Part shown: positions 57,860-64,000 of the stretch, in pieces | How positions within the stretch are numbered: the stretch's first letter is position 1 | Layout: each line of letters begins with the position of its first letter | NCBI GenBank assembly: GCA_907164885.2 | Contig: OU015503.1 | Span: forward strand, 70,895,488-70,959,487 | Length of the DNA: 64,000 nt | Direction: 5' to 3' | DNA from: Dolomedes plantarius | Taxonomy: Eukaryota; Arthropoda; Arachnida; Araneae; Dolomedidae | The notes under the pieces: model-generated | The model's database searches: none | The model's input: the letters and a program-made list of their open reading frames with translations, nothing else | Told to the model about the DNA's origin: nothing | Program-made: the position numbers and the translations under genes

Positions 57860-59960
57860 TCAATTTGAATAAATTATGTTAATAATTATGCTTATGAGGA
57901 AATCTAGCTATAGGTGTTAAATAGCAGTATTAATAATTAAATATGTAATAGAAAAGTAGATATAGAGATAAAATGAAAGTTTTTCCGATAAATTCTTATC
58001 TTCTGGTATCGACCAAATACACCATTTACATCTTCTTAACATTCGTGTCTAATTGAAAACATCTAAATCTGAATAAAAGATATAGAAGAATTGTTTTCTT
58101 ACAATTATGGGTAAAAAAAGATAGTTAAGGTTTACATTACGATTCATCAAATTATTCTGACAGACTGAATATATTTGTATTAGACTAGAAATAAGTTGAA
58201 AGCTAATATTGACTGCATGCAGTCGAACCTCGACTTTCGAGGCTTTAACATTCGCAGATTTGATAATTCATAAGTTTGTCATCAATGGTTATATAGGACT
58301 ACTTTAGGTCTGCACAAACCACTACTATATCCAAATCATTTATAAAATGCATTTCTGTTTGACTTCCTTTCATGGCGTATAGGAATTTTACTGCTTTCTT
58401 AATACTGCCTATGTATAGCATTACATTCTGTACGCGTACACTGTTCTGTATCAATCTCACTCTCATTGTAGGTGGGAATTGTCAAAATGTATAGAAAACG
58501 TCCTTGTTTGAGGGGCATCAACTACAAATATATACACCTCCAAAGTATCCAGAAACCTTGGAAACTTGATTTCACACTTGTTATTAGCTCTTCAGCAAGA
58601 CATAGCTGATTAGTATGTTGGAGCATTCTTTTCCTTTCTTATACATTAAACTACAAAGTTTATCCTACAATTTTGTACACAGCACAATGAGTTACAGTGA
58701 AGTATTGTCTTGCTTCTTTATTTTGAAAAGAAAAGACAAAACCTTTGTGCTCGAGGAACAAACAGGAAATCCAACGTAAATAAAGCACAATTAGCAGTAA
58801 GGTGCAATTTTGCATACGGCCGTTTCGAAGCTGCAAAGGAGCTTCTTCATCAGTGCAAAGAACTTAGTGGCAACTCAAAAAGCCAAAAACTAAGCGCGCT
58901 TAGTTTATTGCTTCTTTATATATTATCTAGGGAAAACAGTAGTATTAAAAGTTAATATTTGACTTCCTTGGAAAATTCGTGATATTTTTTTCCAAGTCCT
59001 GCGAGCCTGATTTCTGCTATTGTGTTAGGCCGTATGTACACATTAAGAACTGGAAGTATGAATTAGTGTCTCTACTTAACTAGCATTTGTGGACTGACGA
59101 CAAAAATTGAGTTGCGTAGGATAAAAGCTAGCAATTTAAACCAGTCCTCTTTTTTTTCAAGAGGCAAATGACTATATCTAATGCATTTTTCATGATATCA
59201 ATTGAAAATTACCTTTATAAAAATTCCCATATTATTTTTATGAATAGGTCCATTTCCAAAATTTTTCGTTTTTAACTCATCGAGATACTATAAAAAAAGA
59301 ACCCTAAATCTATTTTGAAAAAAATGGAGCTAGTTTTAATATTACACCACTCAATTATTTATTTATTTTAAAAATGCCCCGGTCATTTGGCCATCAGACC
59401 ATTAGACCACGGGCTTTCCAATACTTCAAGACAATTCGAGATGTTCTGCCGACCACAGCGTGAGCTTAAACGGCGTTTATATAAAAGCAACCTCCGCGCA
59501 AAAAGCGACAACCTGTATCTTAAAAATTTTAATTCTTAATATCAAATCCTCTTCTTGTTTTTTAAATCTATTTCAGTGGCAAAAATTTAAATTCCTTAAT
59601 TTATTAATTAATTTATTAATTAGGTGCTAAAACATAAAAAAAAATTCTTAAATTTCTTAAACCGTCAATTCTACAACTTCAAAAACAACGAAAGCTTCAG
59701 AACTAATTTCTGTTTTATCGTGTTCCAACTGTACTTATAAATTTGTCCTTATTATATCTTATTTAAATTCGATTATACATTTCTTATCAAATTTTAACAC
59801 AAGGAGTGCTCACTTAGCAATACTTCAAGACAAGGGACTTAAAATTCAAAAATGCAGGGTCCACGTCATGATGTAAAGAAGTCATAGGTTGGCCCAAATG
59901 ACACAAAACGCAGTCGGGCAAATCAGCCAAGCCAATCAAGAAATGATGCCGGTCAAAAGT
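57860..59960. other. no confident gene; possible Tigger end at 58218
   Basis: AT-rich. At about 58218 CAGTCGAACCTCGACTTTCG has the look of a pogo/Tigger terminal repeat (CAGTCGA-CTCG), without a partner. An 81-codon stretch at 58710-58955 (KELLHQCKELSGNSKSQKL inside) has no ATG start and no recognised domain. Confidence 0.4.
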
Positions 59961-60003
59961 ATAAATCAGTGATTTTCAACCTTTTTTTCGTCACGTTACA
60001 CTA

Positions 60004-60734
60004 TTAAGGGGACAAAGGACCTTCAAACCTAACTTTTTCTGTTTCGAATGGATTTGCTAGAAATTTGAATATGTGATTAGTACCATAGATATGTAAAAGT
60101 GGTTAAAATTTAAATATGAAATGTTAATAATTTATGAATTATGAATTATTAATTACATAAAAAATTCGCCTAATTAACAATGTTCCATGCGTATTTCTTT
60201 TGCATATAATATAGTAATTTTTATTTACCATAGGATACCTTATAGAACTATCAATGAAACTTATTGCTTATTTTAAGCATTCATTAAAAATATAAAGAGA
60301 AAAAAATAATAATAGTAAAAACTCCCTTTTTATTACGCAAAATACCTATAAATCATCTTTTCAAGTACAAAATTTAGAAATTCTGAGCTACGAAGCATAA
60401 TTTTTTTCAATAAGATTTATTTAGTATACAGTTAAGTATATAAAACTTAAATTTCAAAGCAATACGATAGTTAAAAATACGCCTGGAACAGTTTGAATAT
60501 TCGTAGAACATGAAAATTTTTAATTTGAGAAAAACACATTTAAAGTTATTGCTATTAGTAACCACATATTATCTAAATTAAATACAAATGCCTATAACTA
60601 GGAAAGTAATCACAGAAATTAAAAATTATTTTTGCAACACATTCCTACTCGTCCGTAATTTCACAATTCAATAAAATAAAAAAATCGAATTTTTGGACAA
60701 ACTTCACAATTTTGAATGTCCAATGTCCCCTTAA
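60004..60734. mobile_element. TTAA MITE (copy D) nested in hAT
   Basis: TTAA at 60004-60007 and 60731-60734; left GGGGACAAAGGACCTTC, right read inward GGGGACATTGGACATTC. Non-coding, AT-rich, 731 bp. Confidence 0.82.
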
Positions 60735-61230
60735 TAATTAAAAAATTTGGCGGCACGCTATCATTAAGATAAATTTAAAAGAATTTTACTTGGTTAATTT
60801 ATTGATGTTATGGGGGATGCTGGTGGTTCAGTGGTTTTCTTCGTACGTTATTCTTGTTAATATGTCACCTTAAGTACACAATAATTTTGGTCATGGGTAT
60901 GCACATAATTTGCTTTATTTTACATGATATTTACACGCGTGCATTAAGTACAGAGCGGAGCTAAGCCTTGCTTCTCCGTTTCGTTTCGAATCTGCATCTG
61001 AATGCCTGATTGGCGTAACAAAGCTATAGAGTGGAAGCGCCATCTAGCATAACAATATCCCACAGATGTATCTATAATGTATTTTGTAAACATTGCATGC
61101 GAAATAATTTTCATTTAAATATAAAATGAAATTGCATTACAAAGTAAACAAATTTTTTTTACTACAAATTATATTTAATTCGAAATTTGAGCTTGTTTTT
61201 ATTTTATTTTTTTTTATAACTTCAATTATA

Positions 61231-61849
61231 CTAGTTGGTAACCGTCAAAACATGACGGCTAGATAGTAAATAAATGTACTAATACACACATTATACTCAA
61301 CACATCATTGCCAAATGTTGAAAATCATAATAATTCGCAGAGACAAATTAATGTATTTAAGCGACCTCATGCTTAGTAAGTATCTAAAGCCAGATTTAAA
61401 AATGTCACTGAGCATGCGCAAGAGCAATTTTTTTAATTGTAAATTATCGCTAATTAAACAGCACGAAATAAACAATTTCCACGAGGTTTAATCTTATATT
61501 TCTCAAACATAATTATCATAAAAACAAAAATGGCAGAGAGTGATCTGGGGAGACTCTCGGAATAAACGTGTTTATCATTAAAACATGTCACTGAGCATGC
61601 GCAGGAAAAATGAGTATCTAAAGCCAGATTTAATCTTGCCACTGAGCATGCAGAAACTGCCACTGAGCGCAGAAATATATTTTCAACTGTAAATTATCAC
61701 TAATTAATAGAAATTGCGGTTACAAAAACCAAATTCGACAAATCTACAGATTACAATCTTTCATTTAATACCAAAATGAAGTAAATTGATGCAGTAGTTT
61801 TCTCTCACGGACTCCCCAAAAGGTCGGCTTAGCAACTTAAATATATAGA
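61231..61849 (-). mobile_element. non-autonomous Helitron, intact copy
   Basis: On the minus strand: A|TCTATATATTTAAGTTGC (5' TC at 61849-61848), hairpin CCGTCATGTTTTGACGG, TTACCAA, CTAG|T (3' end at 61231). 619 bp. It is the empty-site reference for the LTR insertion at 51938. Internally it has repeated GCCACTGAGCATGC/GTCACTGAGCATGCGC words (four between 61400 and 61670). Confidence 0.85.
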
Positions 61850-62118
61850 TTTGGGCGTAAAAATGACAATGCTACTCTCATTTCGTGATCTAGATTTAAA
61901 ATTCCAGAGCTGTAGTAGTCCAGAGTTACCAGTTACCAGTCCAGAACTGTAACAGTTATACGCACTAATTCAGCAAGTCCCCGCTAGGAAGGTAGAACTG
62001 ATCGAACTCCTTGTCTGACGTCGCTTATGTATGGGTATTCGCAGTGACGACACACTTCATGAATCTCGCGTCTCGCTAAAGTGCCGCAGCAAAATGGTTA
62101 TGATTCACTGGTCTAAAA

Positions 62119-63107
62119 CCTGCAACTGCAGCAAAACGGTGGGTGTCAGGAACAAAACAAGAATGTTTACATAAAATAGCGCAGGGCTTTTCTCTGGATT
62201 ATTCATAAGACCTTGATTTAAAAGTATTTTTTCGCGTCATTTTTATAAAAAGCTTGGAAGAATGGTTTTTCAAGGGCCTATAAGGTTTCTGCGAAACATC
62301 TGCACCCTTCTTGGCTAGACACCACCCAATTAATGTCAAATCACAACGTTAAAGCACCTGCTCTTGTTGAGTTCAATGCATGTGAAAATTTCTTGGGGAA
62401 AAAATTTTTTTTGTTAAAATTTTATATACACTTGATCCGAATAATGATAATAACCCAAACAATAATAATTTTCAACAAGATTTTCGTAAAAAAAATGAAC
62501 ATTTTGTACATTTCAGCAAAATACGGATTTTCAAAAGATTTCATTAAATAAATATAAGCTTCTTTTTTTACAATTCTGGCAAAGCACATATATTTCAGGG
62601 AACAGCGGTTACATAAAACATAAAATGGTCGGCCCTCAAGGTGTTGATATACAGCTGTCAGAATTATCGGAATCGATAACACTGGCAGCTGATATCGCTG
62701 GAAAATTACCCGAAATATTGGTATTTAGCAAATGTGTGGAAGACCATATCAGCTAAGTTTCAATTAAAAAAGGCCATTTTCTTATCTTTTACTAGAAATG
62801 ATGCTACTTCGGCAAAATAATTTCAGATTACTAAACGGAGCGTAAAATATTTTTCCGTAGGGTAGAAAAAATATTTACTCTAAATTACTTAAATATAAAT
62901 TAAAGAAGTCCGCAAAGTTGCATACTCACAAAAAGTTAAAACGAAAGATATATGTAGATAATATATCTCTAGATAAGATATCTTTTCAGTGGCTTCACTC
63001 AGCTCCTAGTTATAAATGCAGTAGATTTAAACATGAAGCCTAATGTGTGTTGCAGTGTTGTAAAGGTAGGGAGTATGAATTTCCTAAAAGTCCACAAATT
63101 GTTTATG
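62119..63107. other. no gene seen
   Basis: AT-rich; an 86-codon minus frame (62422-62682) overlaps a plus frame and has no motif. No paired repeats. Confidence 0.5.
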
Positions 63108-63315
63108 GGGGTCAGGGACACATTTAAATTTTTTTTTACTTGTTGAGTTAAAATTTTGAATTTTTTTGTGATGGTTAACCATATAATCTATAAACAAAAT
63201 CACATCATAAAACTTCTCATAAAGTTAAAAAATATTTTTTAATTTAAAATGTTTAAAATAGTGTTCTTTAAAATCCTTATAACTCGAAATATTATTTGTC
63301 GAATTTCAAAACTTT
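63108..63315. repeat. repeat shared with 18366-18575
   Basis: GGGGGTCAGGGACACATTTAA, then GATGGTTAACCATA, AACAAAATCACATCATAA and CGAAATATTATTTGTCGAA in the same order as at 18366. Ends not resolved. Confidence 0.6.
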
Positions 63316-63844
63316 TTCATTTAATTAAACAAAAATATATATGTTTTAATTTTGATTCAGCATTTTTTAAAATATTAGTTTTTTTAATTAAAAATATTTA
63401 GAGTAAAAATTTCAAAAACATTATGTACCTTATTTTTAAAAAATCATAATTTTCAAAAGTAAATATATTTTTTTAAAATTTGCTGAATTAAAATTAAAGT
63501 AAAATAATTGAAAAAGACATGTTCCAAGTTTGAACCATTTATATTTAACGGTTCTTGACTTACAACAATTTAAAGACAAGAAATGGTGAAAAAACCCATC
63601 ATGCAGAAAAATGCATTTACAGGTTTAAACACAGATTCGCTACTATAAGAATGCTGCAAAAAGTAAAATTAATATCTCCTGTTCTAATTATGATAGAAAC
63701 ATGATTTAAACGTCCTTTTCAGTGGAAAAGAACTCTAATTTTAATGCAATAAAAAAAAATTCAAAAATTTGAAGAATTTTGTGTCTTGGGCAAAAGTCGA
63801 CTTATTAAGAGATAGACAAAATAGATTTATTTTTTTTCAACCAG

Positions 63845-63974
63845 AAGCTTCGGATTCATTCTCAAGTAATTTTATGACGTCAGATTACCAGTTCCACGTC
63901 AGACAACTAACCGTGACCTTCGATGACATACCTGTCTATATCAGGGGTGTTATATTATCAGAACCGAGCTCCAC
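63845..63974 (+). CDS. candidate host coding exon, partial gene
   Basis: A 130-bp block preceded by an excellent acceptor (TTATTTTTTTTCAACCAG) and followed by GTAAAG, a fair donor. The frame stays open through the block and reads ASDSFSSNFMTSDYQFHVRQ followed by LTVTFDDIPVYIRGVILSEP and SST. Base composition is clearly richer in GC than the upstream 1 kb, as expected of coding sequence. I do not recognise the protein. The rest of the gene would lie outside the window to the right, and/or as undetected small exons to the left. Confidence 0.42.
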
Positions 63975-64000
63975 GTAAAGCCGTACTGTTATCTTGCTTC

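Larger units (their letters stand above)
59967..62110. mobile_element. hAT element containing a TTAA MITE and a Helitron
   Basis: Left end CAGTGATTTTCAACC; right end, read inward, CAGTGAATCATAACC followed by GCTGCGGCAC, the usual hAT subterminal GCGGCAC word, which also appears on the left as GGCGGCACGC after the MITE. Flanks GTATAAAT (59959-59966) and GTCTAAAA (62111-62118) match at six of eight. No transposase frame. Confidence 0.65.

Noticed and set aside
58710..58955. 81-codon stretch with KELLHQCKEL, possibly TPR-like
   Set aside because: No ATG start, no repeat of the motif, no splice-site pair flanking it; too short to support a call.

Overview
This is a eukaryotic, AT-rich, intron-like or intergenic window with very long (TA)n and (GT)n microsatellites and almost no open reading frame that is not derived from a mobile element. 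The mix of Tc1/mariner, pogo/Tigger, hAT, TTAA-specific (piggyBac-type), Helitron, tRNA-derived SINE and short-LTR Ty3/gypsy elements points to an arthropod. One Tc1 family (40.1-41.5 kb) is of a kind I recall as abundant in orb-weaving spiders, so a spider is my best guess. That is recall, not proof. No complete host gene is visible. The only candidate host coding sequence is one well-bounded exon-like block at the extreme right end (63845-63974).

Layout. 1-5 kb: a TTAA foldback MITE, a decayed DD37E-type Tc1 transposon, a C-terminal-only mariner-like derivative and a tRNA-derived SINE. 5.9-10.7 kb: one almost full-length Ty3/gypsy retrotransposon with very short (128/131 bp) LTRs and a 5-bp target duplication; its gag-pol is broken but the integrase reading frame is open. 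10.7-17.2 kb: an old divergent tandem array whose units start with a polypyrimidine-AG signal like a splice acceptor, cut up by at least four later insertions. 18.4-24.4 kb: a stack of nested elements (gypsy gag-protease fragment, hAT elements, TTAA elements, a nearly intact Tc1, a SINE tail). 25-27 kb: a truncated Tc1 and MITEs. 27.05-39.36 kb: two near-identical 6.1-6.2 kb units in direct tandem, each holding a pogo/Tigger element whose transposase lost its catalytic residues before the duplication, plus a second Tigger-type remnant. 39.4-41.5 kb: another C-terminal-only derivative and a Tc1, both seated in (TA)n. 42.2-48.1 kb: two more divergent tandem arrays, a putative Helitron and a SINE. 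50.4-54.4 kb: a hAT with a fossil BED finger, a fresh SINE, a Helitron split by a probable solo LTR, and a short hAT MITE. 55-58 kb: SINE-like sequence with opposed tRNA-like heads, a TTAA MITE, a mariner fragment and a 147-bp tandem repeat. 60-62 kb: a hAT containing both a TTAA MITE and a Helitron. 63.8 kb: the exon candidate.

Nothing here works together as a pathway. The informative part is the order of events. Target-site duplications (TA, TTAA, 5-bp and 8-bp), nesting, and one occupied-versus-empty comparison (Helitron at 51.8 versus 61.2 kb) allow relative dating of many insertions. The least explained material is the set of four tandem arrays (10.7-17.2, 42.2-42.66, 46.2-48.1, 57.4-57.85 kb). 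Three of them have splice-site-like edges, and they may be decayed duplicated exons of a long gene or simply noncoding repeats.
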